This document shows positions 37,732 to 46,498 of a DNA stretch of 64,000 bases, one piece after another. The DNA lies in contig CALJWL010000029.1 in assembly GCA_937974565.1 (NCBI GenBank), positions 1-64,000 on the forward strand, in the 5' to 3' direction. The stretch is from an uncultured Arenicella sp. (GTDB taxonomy: Bacteria > Pseudomonadota > Gammaproteobacteria > Arenicellales > Arenicellaceae). The position numbers and the translations under genes are program-made. A model generated the notes under the pieces. That model ran no database searches, was not told the DNA's origin, and worked only from the letters and a program-made list of their open reading frames with translations. How positions within the stretch are numbered: position 1 is the stretch's first letter; every line of letters begins with the position of its first letter.

Positions 37732-38043
37732 TCATGTTGTCATGCCGAGCGCCGTTTTGCAATTTAGAAAAGCACGTAAAAAATCTGAACCAGTTTGAAA
37801 TTGTGATATGACCACAGAATTTTGGCCAGACAATTGTGGGGTAAGTGCCCGAAAAGTAGAGACAAAGAAGGGAAATAAGGAGAGTGTAAAGGCTAACAGA
37901 AAGGCCAGTGTTCTCCAATAATTGCACTGCGAGCTGAATTTAACAGGCCTCGTTGACGTAATTGGCCTACAAGCAAGGTGGTCGTTGGTTTCCAGTGCGA
38001 GCAAGTGTTGAGGGTGATGCTCTGGAGGGGTGATTTCTAACAA
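37732..38043 (-). CDS. Possible small membrane protein upstream of the DUF2891 gene
   Basis: This is a 103-codon open frame ending 22 bases before the DUF2891 start, on the same strand. It encodes one clear hydrophobic segment (LAFLLAFTLSLFPFFVSTF) flanked by polar sequence. The start would be a TTG with no strong Shine-Dalgarno and I recognise no family, so it may be chance. The position immediately ahead of a conserved gene is the main reason to list it. Confidence 0.25.
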   Translation of the reverse strand: MLEITPPEHHPQHLLALETNDHLACRPITSTRPVKFSSQCNYWRTLAFLLAFTLSLFPFFVSTFRALTPQLSGQNSVVISQFQTGSDFLRAFLNCKTALGMTT

Positions 38044-38407
38044 CGTGTTAAGAGCGCCGCTGTCGCATAAAAAGGAATGATTAGCTCGAGAGTGTGGCGT
38101 TTATTGGGTTAAATTTATCCCGGGCGGACGCAGGAAAATGAGCGCTCATGGGGCGTCGATACATATGGAACTCGACGGTTTAGATTGCGATGTCTGTGTC
38201 AGGCGTCATTGTTGCACCACCGGGAACCAAAGACTGCAAAATAGAGCCTGTTCTGCAGACCAGTGATAAAGGGTATAACGGCCTCTGCGAATATGGTTGG
38301 GTGCCCACTGATGTGCTGCGCATGTTCGCTGGCTAGGCGCCGCAAATAAAATAAAAAAGAGTTGCTATTGCGTTGGCTTTTCTTCATATTACGCCTCCAC
38401 TTGATGT

Positions 38408-38484
<77 letters not shown>

Positions 38485-39083
38485 AATTTGGTGATTTCTA
38501 GAATTGGTGAAATTCTCTTAAATGTCTGGAAATCCGACATTAAGCTTTGTATCTTCATTGATCTGCTCGCAAAGCTTAATGTTTTTACCAACTTCCCATA
38601 AAAATCAACCATAAAGATCAACAAGTGACTCCTAAACAAGTGACTCCTACTTGCTGACATCTGACGGTCAACTCAGCCTCTGTACACGTATTTTTTATGC
38701 CCATGCGTGTTTGAGTCTTGATGCGGATTTTAGGGTGCGTCGATAAAAAATGGATGGTCGATTAAAGCACACCCATCATAACGCAGTCCAAATTTCAGAT
38801 GCGCTGTTTCGTCAAGTAAACTTTGGACACCTTGTGTGCCCCAAACCTTGCGTGACCAAAACAAGGCCAACGCCAGACGCGCACGCTTGAATAAGCGATT
38901 AAAAATGCGAAGCTAGTCATTGTGTCGTCCTAAACTCATGACTTACTAATTCAATGTTTAAAACACGAAGCATGGGTCTTTTTTTCTGAACCCATATGCA
39001 CCATAATATTGGTTGTAAGTTCGTTGATGAACATTTAAATCTTTTCAAAATCCATAAAAAATTAAGCCCTAGGAAATATAAAA
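38485..39083 (+). other. Gap after the initiator tRNA
   Basis: About 600 bases with no gene that I can support. Short frames occur, but they have no family signal or ribosome binding site. It could hold gene remnants or a tRNA-linked integration scar, but no attachment repeat was found by eye. Confidence 0.4.
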
Positions 39084-39724
39084 TGAAAATTGCACTAATG
39101 ATGGAAAACAGCCAAGCCGGCAAAAACGCCACCATTCTTAATGAACTTAACAACGTGGTCACCCCAATGGATCACGATGTATTTAATGTTGGAATGAGTG
39201 ACGAAAATGACCATCACCTAACCTACATTCACTTAGGTATTATGGCAAGCATACTGATCAACAGTGAAGCCATCGACTTTGTTGTTGCTGGTTGTGGCAC
39301 GGGGCAAGGCGCAATGATGTCTTTAAACGTTCACCCTGGCGTTAATTGTGGTTACTGCTTTGAACCGTCGGATGCGTTCCTGTTCAATCAAATCAATAAT
39401 GGCAACGCCATTGCCATGGCGTTCGCCAAAAATTTTGGTTGGGCTGCTGAGTTGAATGCGCGTTATATTTTTGAAAAGGCTTTCACAGGCAATCGCGGTG
39501 AAGGTTACCCTGTTGAGCGCAGAGAACCTCAAGTTCAAAATGCGGGCATACTTAACGATGTAAAAAGTGCGGTTATTAAAGATAACTATATCGATACTTT
39601 GCGTGCCATTGATCCTGAGTTGGTTAAAACAGCGGTCTCAGGTGAACGCTTTCAAAAATGCTTTTTCGAAAACTGTAAAAAGCCAGAAATTGAAGCGTAT
39701 GTTCGCGAACTTTTAGCGTCATAA
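39084..39724 (+). CDS. RpiB/LacA/LacB-family sugar isomerase
   Basis: This 213-residue protein has the RpiB-type active-site segment VVAGCGTGQGAMM (Cys71) and the downstream motif NQINNGNAIAMAF, equivalent to the RpiB HNNANVL-type loop. The family isomerises phosphosugars, but one branch (DhuI) isomerises unsaturated-uronate products to 3-deoxy-D-glycero-2,5-hexodiulosonate. The gene is longer than RpiB (about 150) and carries an extra C-terminal helical part. It lies about 1.4 kb from the alginate/DUF2891 block, which suggests a uronate rather than a pentose role; that is inference. AGGAAA precedes the ATG. Confidence 0.75.
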
Positions 39725-39922
39725 TGAACGAGTTAGATAATAAATCGTAACTCACGCTTTGTTATTTCTTCTGCATGAGTCGCCATTGTCAGTTAGCAAG
39801 GCGACTCATGCAACCCCAATGGTTTTGCCCATACCCAACCTTAAGGACAGCATTGTTGGTTGCATTCATCCTGGAGAAAGTGTTCGACCTCACTCTTTCT
39901 TGATTTTAGGGTTGAAAGAAGG

Positions 39923-40060
39923 CTAGAAAAACAAGCCATATAGAATCACCATAAAGATTACCCCAACTTGAAAGCCACTCAGCAATACTCTTCTTGCTTT
40001 GTCATTTCCGAGAAAAAATTGGCGGTCACGATCCTTGCGAGTAAGCGCAAAATTTAATCA
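39923..40060 (-). pseudogene. Possible remnant of a small membrane protein gene
   Basis: A minus-strand frame ending at TAG 39925-39923 reads through about 44 codons with no start codon. It ends in a hydrophobic segment, GFQVGVIFMVILYGLFF, after a basic stretch with RKDRDRQFF. The amphipathic then hydrophobic pattern looks like the end of a real protein. No start or ribosome binding site remains, so it may be a remnant. The rest of the 39725-40317 gap shows nothing else that I recognise. Confidence 0.25.
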
Positions 40061-40317
40061 TGAATACCCTATTCTAAGAAAGCCGAGGATTGGGTTTTAA
40101 CACGCGCAGATAAACACTTCAAAAAGTGGCTTCTCCCAACATCAAAAGTGCGGTAGATTATCTTTTTAAAGCGGCAGATTATTTGTGTTTCAGGTAAAGG
40201 TATGACGCTTTGGACTGCATTTTGAATGCTTCAATACTAAGATGAATATCTTTAATTTAACAGCCAACAGTAAAATAACCTATCAAGGTCAGTAAACACA
40301 ACAGGAGCTTATAAGGC

Positions 40318-40683
40318 ATGAGTAGCAATGATATTTTGTCATTATTTGATGAGTGGAATAACGCATTACAAACAGGCGAACCTAAAAAGGTTGCCGAACT
40401 TTACGAAAGCGATGCTATTTTATTACCCACTGTATCCAACCAAGTGCGGCATAATCACGATGAAATCAATGACTATTTTGTGCATTTTCTTGCCAAAGGA
40501 CCGAGTGGAAAAATTGACGAGGCAAATGTACGTATTTTTGACCAATTAGCCATTAATTCAGGCGTATACACCTTCACTTTTCAAGACGGTGTGGTTGTAC
40601 AAGCACGGTTTACCTTCGTTTATCGTTGGGACGGTGAGCGTTGGAAAATAGTGGAACATCATTCATCGAAAATGCCAGAATAA
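40318..40683 (+). CDS. SnoaL-like/CaMKII-association-type (NTF2-fold) protein
   Basis: This 121-residue protein has the NTF2-like pattern: an N-terminal helix with LFDEWNNALQTGEPKKVAELY, then DAILLPTVSNQVRHNHDEINDYF and a C-terminal beta block ending in RFTFVYRWDGERWKIVEHHSSKMPE. These features match the DUF4440/CaMKII-association/SgcJ family, whose members bind small ligands or form oligomers. The function is unknown. The ATG at 40318 has AGGAG about 15 bases and AAGG four bases upstream. It is a single gene, convergent with htpG. Confidence 0.8.
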   Translation: MSSNDILSLFDEWNNALQTGEPKKVAELYESDAILLPTVSNQVRHNHDEINDYFVHFLAKGPSGKIDEANVRIFDQLAINSGVYTFTFQDGVVVQARFTFVYRWDGERWKIVEHHSSKMPE

Positions 40684-40830
40684 CCAAAGCAATACGGGGG
40701 TCGACGCCTCGCTAAGCTTGCTTGCAAAAACGCCTTACTAGTCCCTCCCAGTCTTGGTGTTTATTCAGTAAAAAGATCAGCGAGCGTTTATAAAAAAATA
40801 GTAAAATCAATGGCTTGAATTGAATCCATT

Positions 40831-40865
40831 AAAAAATAAACTCATGTTTTTCAAACATGAGTTTA
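40831..40865 (-). terminator. Intrinsic terminator for htpG
   Basis: Read on the minus strand, a perfect 13-base stem (TAAACTCATGTTT with AAACATGAGTTTA) and a three-base loop are followed by six T residues. It lies about 250 bases downstream of htpG, with the NTF2-fold gene converging from the other side. Confidence 0.8.
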
Positions 40866-41040
40866 CACAGCCGTGATTGGCTCCTGAATAAAGCCCAATA
40901 ACATAACCTTGATTACCTTATTGTGTTAGATGGGGTGATTAATTGGGATTTTTTGGTTTATCAGATCGAACAAGTTTTCACAAGTGAGGGGGAAGCTAAG
41001 TTAAGGGGGTAGGTAATTAAGGCTGTGCTATGGCAACTAA

Positions 41041-41096
41041 TTTGACGGCTGAACTTCTTGTATGAGCATCTAAAATGCAGAAGTTCGGCCGCCAAA
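41041..41096. repeat. Long imperfect inverted repeat after htpG
   Basis: TTTGACGGCTGAACTTCT (41041-41058) and AGAAGTTCGGCCGCCAAA (41079-41096) pair over 18 bases with one mismatch and one G-U pair. It begins 15 bases after the htpG stop. There is no T-run. It may protect the htpG mRNA 3' end, ahead of the terminator at 40831. Confidence 0.5.
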
Positions 41097-41111
41097 TGAT
41101 AAGTCAAATGT

Positions 41112-42983
41112 TTAATTAATGAGTAACTTGTTCACTAATTTTACGTAGTTAGCTGGGTCTTTGAGTTGCGCGCCTTCACTCAACGCGGCTTGATCAAATA
41201 GCACCTGCGCCCAGTCTGAGAAACTATCGCTGCCTTCATCTAATTGTTTGATTAACGCGTGATCGGGGTTTAATTCTAGTATTGGCTTGGTTGCTGGTGC
41301 GTCTTGACCCATGGCTTTCATGATGCGTTCCATGTTGGCGCCAGGGTCGGTCTCATCGGCCACTAAACAAGCTGGCGACTCGGTCAAACGATTCGTTAGC
41401 CGTACGTCTTTAACAGAATCACTGAGAACTTCTTTAAGCTTGTCGGTTACTGAAGACAGCGCTTCTTTTTGCTCTTCTTGCTCTTTTTTCTCTTCGTCAC
41501 TCAGATCTAAGTCACCTTTCGTGACTGATTTCAGTGGCTTTTCGTTCACTTCATGCAGGCTATTGACCAGCCATTCGTCAACTGGGTCGCTTAATAGCAG
41601 CACTTCAATGCCTTTTTTAGAGAACATTTCCAAGTGTGGCGACCCTTTGGCGGCTTTATGATTTTCACCTGTGATGTAATAAATAGCATCTTGGTCTTCC
41701 TGCATGCGCTCTATGTAATCGTCTATAGACACCGTTTGCTCATCCGACTCTGTGCTGGCAAAACGGAGCAGTGGAGTGATTTTATCTTTGTTGGCCATGT
41801 CTTCGACCACGCCTTCTTTGATCACTTGACCAAACTCTTTCCAGAAATCCTGATATGCACTGTTGTCGTCTTTTGCAATACGGTTTAGTTCGTCTAATAC
41901 GCGTTTTACCGCACGCGCTTTGATTTTCCCGATATCTCGGTCACTTTGCAAAATCTCTCGTGATACATTCAGTGGTAAATCGGCTGAATCCACTACGCCT
42001 TTAATAAAACGTAGATAATTTGGCATTAAGCTTTCGGCATCATCGGTAATGAATATGCGGCGAACGTATAACTTCACTCCTTTTCGGTTTTCGCGGTTCC
42101 AAAGGTCGAAAGGCGCTTTCTTTGGGATAAAGAGTAGTGAGGTGTATTCCAAATTGCCTTCAACTTTATGATGTAAGGTTGAAAGTGGTGGTTCCATGTC
42201 GTAGCTTAAAGATTGATAGAAGCTTTGATACTCCTCGTCACTGATTTCGCTTTTAGATCGTGCCCACAAAGCGGTGCCGGTGTTGATCGTTTCAAATTCG
42301 GCTTCTTCGCCTTCTTTGGGGTTGCCCTCGTCATCCAGTGGCACGGATCCAAGCATTTTAATGGGTAAAGAAATATGCTCAGAATATTTATTGATGATGT
42401 GCTTTAGTCGGAAGTTTTCTAAATACTCAGTTTCGTCTTCACGTAAATGCAGGGTGATGGACGTGCCAGCGTCGTTGCGCTCGGTTTCACCTAGCGTGAA
42501 TTCGCCTTTACCATCAGACTCCCATTGATAGGCTTGTTTATTGCCTGCACGGCGTGTAACCAACGTTACTTTATCTGCGACCATAAATACCGAATAAAAG
42601 CCAACACCAAATTGACCAATTAGGCTTACATCGTTTTTATCGTCCTGATTGCTTTTCAGTGCTTCCATGAACTTCTTGGTGCCTGAGCGCGCAATAGTAC
42701 CAATATTTTCGATGATTTCATCGTGAGACATGCCAATGCCGTTATCACTGATGGTCAGTGTATTGGCGTCTTTGTCTGTGGTGATAGTAACGGCTAATTC
42801 TTCGTCGTCACTCAACAATGAAGCATCCGTTAATGCTTCAAAGCGGCGTTTATCGATCGCATCAGAACTGTTTGATATTAACTCCCGCAGAAAAATTTCT
42901 TTCTGACTGTATAAGGAGTTAATCATCAAGTCCAATAGTTGGGAGATTTCGGTTTGAAACGCGTGGGTTTGTGGTTTGCTCAT
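41112..42983 (-). CDS. htpG: Molecular chaperone HtpG (Hsp90)
   Basis: This 623-residue protein matches the E. coli length (624). The GHKL ATPase motifs are visible: ELISNSSDAIDKRRFE, SDNGIGMSHDEI and GQFGVGFYSVFMVA near the N-terminus. The middle domain contains PLNVSREILQ (catalytic Arg), and the C-terminal dimerisation region ends near residue 620. It refolds client proteins after heat or oxidative stress. A sigma-32-type promoter lies 60 bases upstream and a strong terminator lies downstream, so it is a single-gene heat-shock unit. Confidence 0.98.
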   Translation of the reverse strand: MSKPQTHAFQTEISQLLDLMINSLYSQKEIFLRELISNSSDAIDKRRFEALTDASLLSDDEELAVTITTDKDANTLTISDNGIGMSHDEIIENIGTIARSGTKKFMEALKSNQDDKNDVSLIGQFGVGFYSVFMVADKVTLVTRRAGNKQAYQWESDGKGEFTLGETERNDAGTSITLHLREDETEYLENFRLKHIINKYSEHISLPIKMLGSVPLDDEGNPKEGEEAEFETINTGTALWARSKSEISDEEYQSFYQSLSYDMEPPLSTLHHKVEGNLEYTSLLFIPKKAPFDLWNRENRKGVKLYVRRIFITDDAESLMPNYLRFIKGVVDSADLPLNVSREILQSDRDIGKIKARAVKRVLDELNRIAKDDNSAYQDFWKEFGQVIKEGVVEDMANKDKITPLLRFASTESDEQTVSIDDYIERMQEDQDAIYYITGENHKAAKGSPHLEMFSKKGIEVLLLSDPVDEWLVNSLHEVNEKPLKSVTKGDLDLSDEEKKEQEEQKEALSSVTDKLKEVLSDSVKDVRLTNRLTESPACLVADETDPGANMERIMKAMGQDAPATKPILELNPDHALIKQLDEGSDSFSDWAQVLFDQAALSEGAQLKDPANYVKLVNKLLIN

Positions 42984-43039
42984 AATTTAAAAATGACAGC
43001 CTTATCAATGGCGGTTAACGGGTTATTGCTTATGGGAAC

Positions 43040-43067
43040 AAATAGGGGTTGGGTAAAAAAAATCAAG
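43040..43067 (-). promoter_or_regulatory. Sigma-32 heat-shock promoter of htpG
   Basis: On the minus strand, CTTGAT (43067-43062) is followed after exactly 13 bases by CCCCTATTT (43048-43040). This closely matches the sigma-32 consensus CTTGAA-N13-15-CCCCATNT. It lies about 55 bases upstream of the htpG start, the expected distance. Confidence 0.8.
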
Positions 43068-43270
43068 CATCAAAAAGTCATCTTTTTTTGACATTTTCGT
43101 TGACGACTTATTCCCTTGTGAGTATAGTCGCGCCTCAACAATTTGCAGGGTGATTTCTCTTCTAATTCCCAAGGCGTAAATAAGTTGTAAATATTGGTCT
43201 ATGGGCCTGTTTACTAATTTTTCCTTTATATATGGAGCGCGCTGGAAGAGGTTATAAATTACCGCACCGT

Positions 43271-43347
<77 letters not shown>

Positions 43348-43486
43348 TCTTTATTCTTGTAATTGTGGTGTTAGCAAGCTTGGTAAGAGGAAGTGAATTT
43401 TGGTTCCTTTTACACGTTAAAAATCTATTTATAGATCAAAGGTGAAAAGAGGCTTGCGCTTTAGCATCTGCGAATGTAATGGTTGA

Positions 43487-43563
43487 GCGCCCGTAGCTCA
43501 ACTGGATAGAGCAACGGCCTTCTAAGCCGTAGGTTACAGGTTCGAGTCCTGTCGGGCGCGCCA
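43487..43563 (+). tRNA. tRNA-Arg (anticodon TCT)
   Basis: A 77-base cloverleaf with acceptor GCGCCCG/CGGGCGC, anticodon stem ACGGC/GCCGT around CTTCTAA (TCT), T-loop TTCGAGT and encoded CCA. It reads AGA codons and AGG by wobble. The 139-base spacer to tRNA-Pro shows no gene. Confidence 0.96.
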
Positions 43564-43598
43564 ATATTGTTTTAATGCGTGTGCTTTAGTGTGCGCTG

Positions 43599-43679
43599 GC
43601 TCAAGGCTTTAATTAGCTCAAGGCTGTTAATTAGCTCAAGGCTGTTAATTAGCTCAAGGCTGTTAATCGGCTCAAGCTG
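43599..43679 (+). repeat. 18-base tandem repeat between tRNA-Arg and tRNA-His
   Basis: The unit GCTCAAGGCTGTTAATTA is present in two exact copies (43616-43651), one copy with its last two bases changed (43652-43669), one 17-base variant (43599-43615) and a truncated unit (43670-43679). The unit is not a tRNA fragment. It probably varies in copy number between strains. Confidence 0.85.
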
Positions 43680-43777
43680 AAATTTTCAGCATAGGGTTTT
43701 GAGATTAATCTTTTTGCAAGTTGTTACGTTTGGTTTTAAACTTCGGTTTCTGGTCAAGCAGCCATTTTGAACTATCT

Positions 43778-43854
43778 GGTGACTGTAGCTCAGTTGGTAG
43801 AGCCCCGGATTGTGATTCCGGTGGTCGTGGGTTCGAGCCCCATCAGTCACCCCA
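43778..43854 (+). tRNA. tRNA-His (anticodon GTG)
   Basis: A cloverleaf with the extra 5' G at position -1 (43778) opposite C73, acceptor GTGACTG/CAGTCAC, anticodon loop TTGTGAT (GTG), T-loop TTCGAGC and encoded CCA. The G-1 is encoded, as usual in bacteria. Confidence 0.96.
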
Positions 43855-43905
43855 GTTTGAAATTGTTTAACTGAGTGTGTTTTACGACGTCTTAAATCGT
43901 GTTGT

Positions 43906-43990
<85 letters not shown>

Positions 43991-44032
43991 TTTAAGATGA
44001 TCGTATAAATCAAAACATATCAGTAAGAAAAA

Positions 44033-44122
44033 ATGGAAGTTAATCGCGCAAGGATGTTTGTTTTAGTAGCGTTAGCCTTCTTATGTGCAGTTAGTTTTTC
44101 TTATATAAAGGCAGCGATATAA
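44033..44122 (+). CDS. Possible 29-residue membrane microprotein
   Basis: A 30-codon frame, ATG at 44033 to TAA, encodes MEVNRARMFVLVALAFLCAV followed by SFSYIKAAI. This is a basic N-terminus followed by one transmembrane helix. It begins 43 bases after tRNA-Leu. There is no strong Shine-Dalgarno, only an A-rich stretch. Small single-helix proteins of this shape are common and often missed, but it could be chance. Confidence 0.35.
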   Translation: MEVNRARMFVLVALAFLCAVSFSYIKAAI

Positions 44123-44340
44123 CTGTGTTTGTGTGTCTTGTATATTTGAAGCTTTAGTCAGTGGTTTCTCCATTAATACATTCGGCACGGTTCGTTAAAC
44201 TTTTTCTTTGATTTAAGCTCTATAGAGTGAGTTACTGACGTAAAGTTGCCTCACAGAGACGGGGTTGTTGTTTAACAGCAAAAAACTTGGTAATTGATTG
44301 ATTTTTGCGTGCTAAGTCATTTTCACTTCTCTTGCCTTAG

Positions 44341-44349
44341 TGGTAGAAT
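44341..44349 (+). promoter_or_regulatory. Extended -10 promoter candidate for tig
   Basis: TGGTAGAAT at 44341-44349 gives an extended -10 (TG-N-TAGAAT). A GC-rich discriminator (CCGGCCCC) follows, as in growth-rate-controlled promoters. The -35 is poor. It lies about 135 bases upstream of tig. Confidence 0.4.
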
Positions 44350-44484
44350 CCGGCCCCTGTTTGTGCGCGCATGAAGGTCACCAATATAACGAGCGGTGAC
44401 GCTGATGATATGCAACTGCATTAAAACGCGCACATAAAAGAATACCAATAAAAGACTAATTTAAGTAACGATAACGAGTTATAC

Positions 44485-45795
44485 ATGCAAGCGTCTGTTG
44501 AAAAAACCAGTGCCATTGGCCGTAAAGTAAGTGTTGTAGTACCCGCTGATACTATCGAATCAGCCGTGCAAAAGCGCCTTAAGCAATTGTCAAAGCGCGT
44601 GAAGATTCAAGGCTTTCGCCCTGGCAAAGTGCCAATGAAAATCGTTGAACAGCAGTACAGAGGCACCGCGACTAACGATGTTTTGGGCGAGGTGATCCAA
44701 AACAGCCTGGCGGAAGCACTTGAAGCAGAGAGTGTTGTTCCTGCCGTGCAACCTGATATCACGCCAGAGCAGCTGGCAAAGGGTGAAGATTTCAAATATA
44801 CCGCCACATTTGACGTTTACCCAGAGTTTGACAAGCTAAACCTTGAAGGCGTTAAAATCTCTAAGCCGCAGAGTGAAGTCGGTGAGCAAGACATCGATAA
44901 AGTGATAGAGAATATGCGTAAGCAGCAGCTTGAATGGGTTGAGCGTAAGCGCAAAGCTAAGAATGGCGACCGAGTGATGATTGATTTCGTCGGCACCATC
45001 GACGGCGAAGAATTTGTGGGCGGCAAAGCAGAAGATCATGCGATGGTGTTAGGCGAAGGTCAAATGCTTCCTGATTTCGAAAAAGGCGTTAACGGCATGA
45101 AAGCCGGCGAAAGCAAAGACGTGGAGGTGGTGTTCCCTGAGGACTATAATGAAGAACTTGGCGGAAAAACGGCGGTTTTTAAAATCGATGCTAAAACTGT
45201 TTCTGAGGCTAAGCTGCCTGAAATTAACGAAGACTTTGTTAAAGGATTCGGCATCGACAGTGGTGACTTGGCCGAATTGCGTGAAGAGGTAAAGTCGAAT
45301 CTTGAAACCAATCTAGAGAGCCAACTAAGTTCCACTATTCGTCAACGTACATTTGATGCGCTATTAGAGCAAAATGACGCCGAGATTCCAGAAAAAATGG
45401 TGCGTGAAGAAGCCGCTCGTATGGTTCAAGAGCAAAAAAATCAAATGATTCAACAAGGCATCGATGAGAAGTTGTTGGAGAATTTCCCCACCCCTGAGTT
45501 TGAGACACTCAAGCCGCAAGCTGAAAAGCGAGTGGCCTTAGGCTTATTGATGATGGAAGTCATTAACAAAGAAGAACTAAAGCCTGATGAAGACCGTGTT
45601 AATGCGCGCATCGAAAAAATGGCGTCTTCGTACGAAGACCCAAGTGAGTTCGTCAATTACTACAAAACAAATCAGCAAGCGTTAGCGCAAGTGCAATCAT
45701 TGATCCTTGAAGAACAAGTGGTTGATTTATTGCTGGATAAAGCCGACGTGGAAATCGAAGAAGTGCCGGCGGCTGATTTATTGAATATGCAGTAA
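44485..45795 (+). CDS. tig: Trigger factor (ribosome-bound chaperone and prolyl isomerase)
   Basis: This 436-residue protein is close to E. coli Tig (432). The N-terminal ribosome-binding motif is GFRPGKVPMKIVEQQYR (residues 40-56), and the FKBP-type domain includes GDRVMIDFVGTIDGEEFVGG. The C-terminal arms run to residue 436. It binds nascent chains at the exit tunnel via L23. It is the first gene of the conserved order tig-clpP-clpX-lon, but a terminator and an extra small gene separate it from clpP here. Confidence 0.97.
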   Translation: MQASVEKTSAIGRKVSVVVPADTIESAVQKRLKQLSKRVKIQGFRPGKVPMKIVEQQYRGTATNDVLGEVIQNSLAEALEAESVVPAVQPDITPEQLAKGEDFKYTATFDVYPEFDKLNLEGVKISKPQSEVGEQDIDKVIENMRKQQLEWVERKRKAKNGDRVMIDFVGTIDGEEFVGGKAEDHAMVLGEGQMLPDFEKGVNGMKAGESKDVEVVFPEDYNEELGGKTAVFKIDAKTVSEAKLPEINEDFVKGFGIDSGDLAELREEVKSNLETNLESQLSSTIRQRTFDALLEQNDAEIPEKMVREEAARMVQEQKNQMIQQGIDEKLLENFPTPEFETLKPQAEKRVALGLLMMEVINKEELKPDEDRVNARIEKMASSYEDPSEFVNYYKTNQQALAQVQSLILEEQVVDLLLDKADVEIEEVPAADLLNMQ

Positions 45796-45815
45796 AATTT
45801 AATCCCATTAAGAAC

Positions 45816-45853
45816 AAAAAAGGTCGGCCAAGGTAACGGGCTCGACCTTTTTT
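45816..45853 (+). terminator. Intrinsic terminator of tig
   Basis: AAAAAAGGTCG (45815-45825) pairs with CGACCTTTTTT (45843-45853), with an inner GCC/GGC pair. The T-run of six follows the plus-strand stem, and A6 at the other side makes it bidirectional. It lies about 20 bases after the tig stop. Confidence 0.9.
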
Positions 45854-46111
45854 ATTGCCTGTGTGGGTGGCGTCAATGGTGATTGTTCTCCCCTAATATG
45901 ATAAGACCTTCCAATTTTTATTAATAAGGTACTAAAATTAAAAAATCTGGTTAGAGCAAAACGCGATTTTTGGTGTTTGGGCGAATTATTAAAGCGGTTG
46001 TTTGCTGTGTTTATATTAGGATGCTAATTAGAGTGTAAATTCTAAAAAAGCACTTAACATTTTATTTAAAAACCTAATTAATTTTGAAACCAAAGAAAGG
46101 GAAACCATTCA

Positions 46112-46498
46112 ATGAATATAAAGTTCTATTTCGTAAGACCCATGCCCCAATTAGTGAAAAAGCTCATGGTGTTCGGTGCTTTGTGTCTGCTATCGTTAAA
46201 CTCACATGCGGCAGACACGTTTTCGCCATGGTTTGAGAATATTGCAAAATATCGTCTTAGCCAAGATGGGTTGATACTTTTCGTGGATCTAGCCAGCGAC
46301 CCGACTCGTGAACATTGTCAAAATGGCTCAGGAGAAAGCGGCTATATAATCCAGAAAAGTGACGATATGTTTGACGAATATTTCTCAGCCTTGATTGCTG
46401 CGTTTATTGCAAAGAGCAGAATTCGAATAGTTGTTGCCGATGTTCAAGATTGTGTGTTTAAGCATGTGAAAATCGACTATTTTATTGTTCAAAATTAA
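46112..46498 (+). CDS. Small secreted protein of unknown function
   Basis: This 128-residue protein has a long N-terminal signal peptide (hydrophobic core LMVFGALCLLSLNSHA, cut near residue 33). The mature protein has two Cys (in REHCQNG and DVQDCVF), which could form one disulfide. I recognise no family with confidence. The block DEYFSALIAAFIAKSRIRIVV resembles small exported proteins of marine Gammaproteobacteria. The gene lies between tig and clpP and interrupts the usual order. Its Shine-Dalgarno is weak. Confidence 0.5.
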   Translation: MNIKFYFVRPMPQLVKKLMVFGALCLLSLNSHAADTFSPWFENIAKYRLSQDGLILFVDLASDPTREHCQNGSGESGYIIQKSDDMFDEYFSALIAAFIAKSRIRIVVADVQDCVFKHVKIDYFIVQN

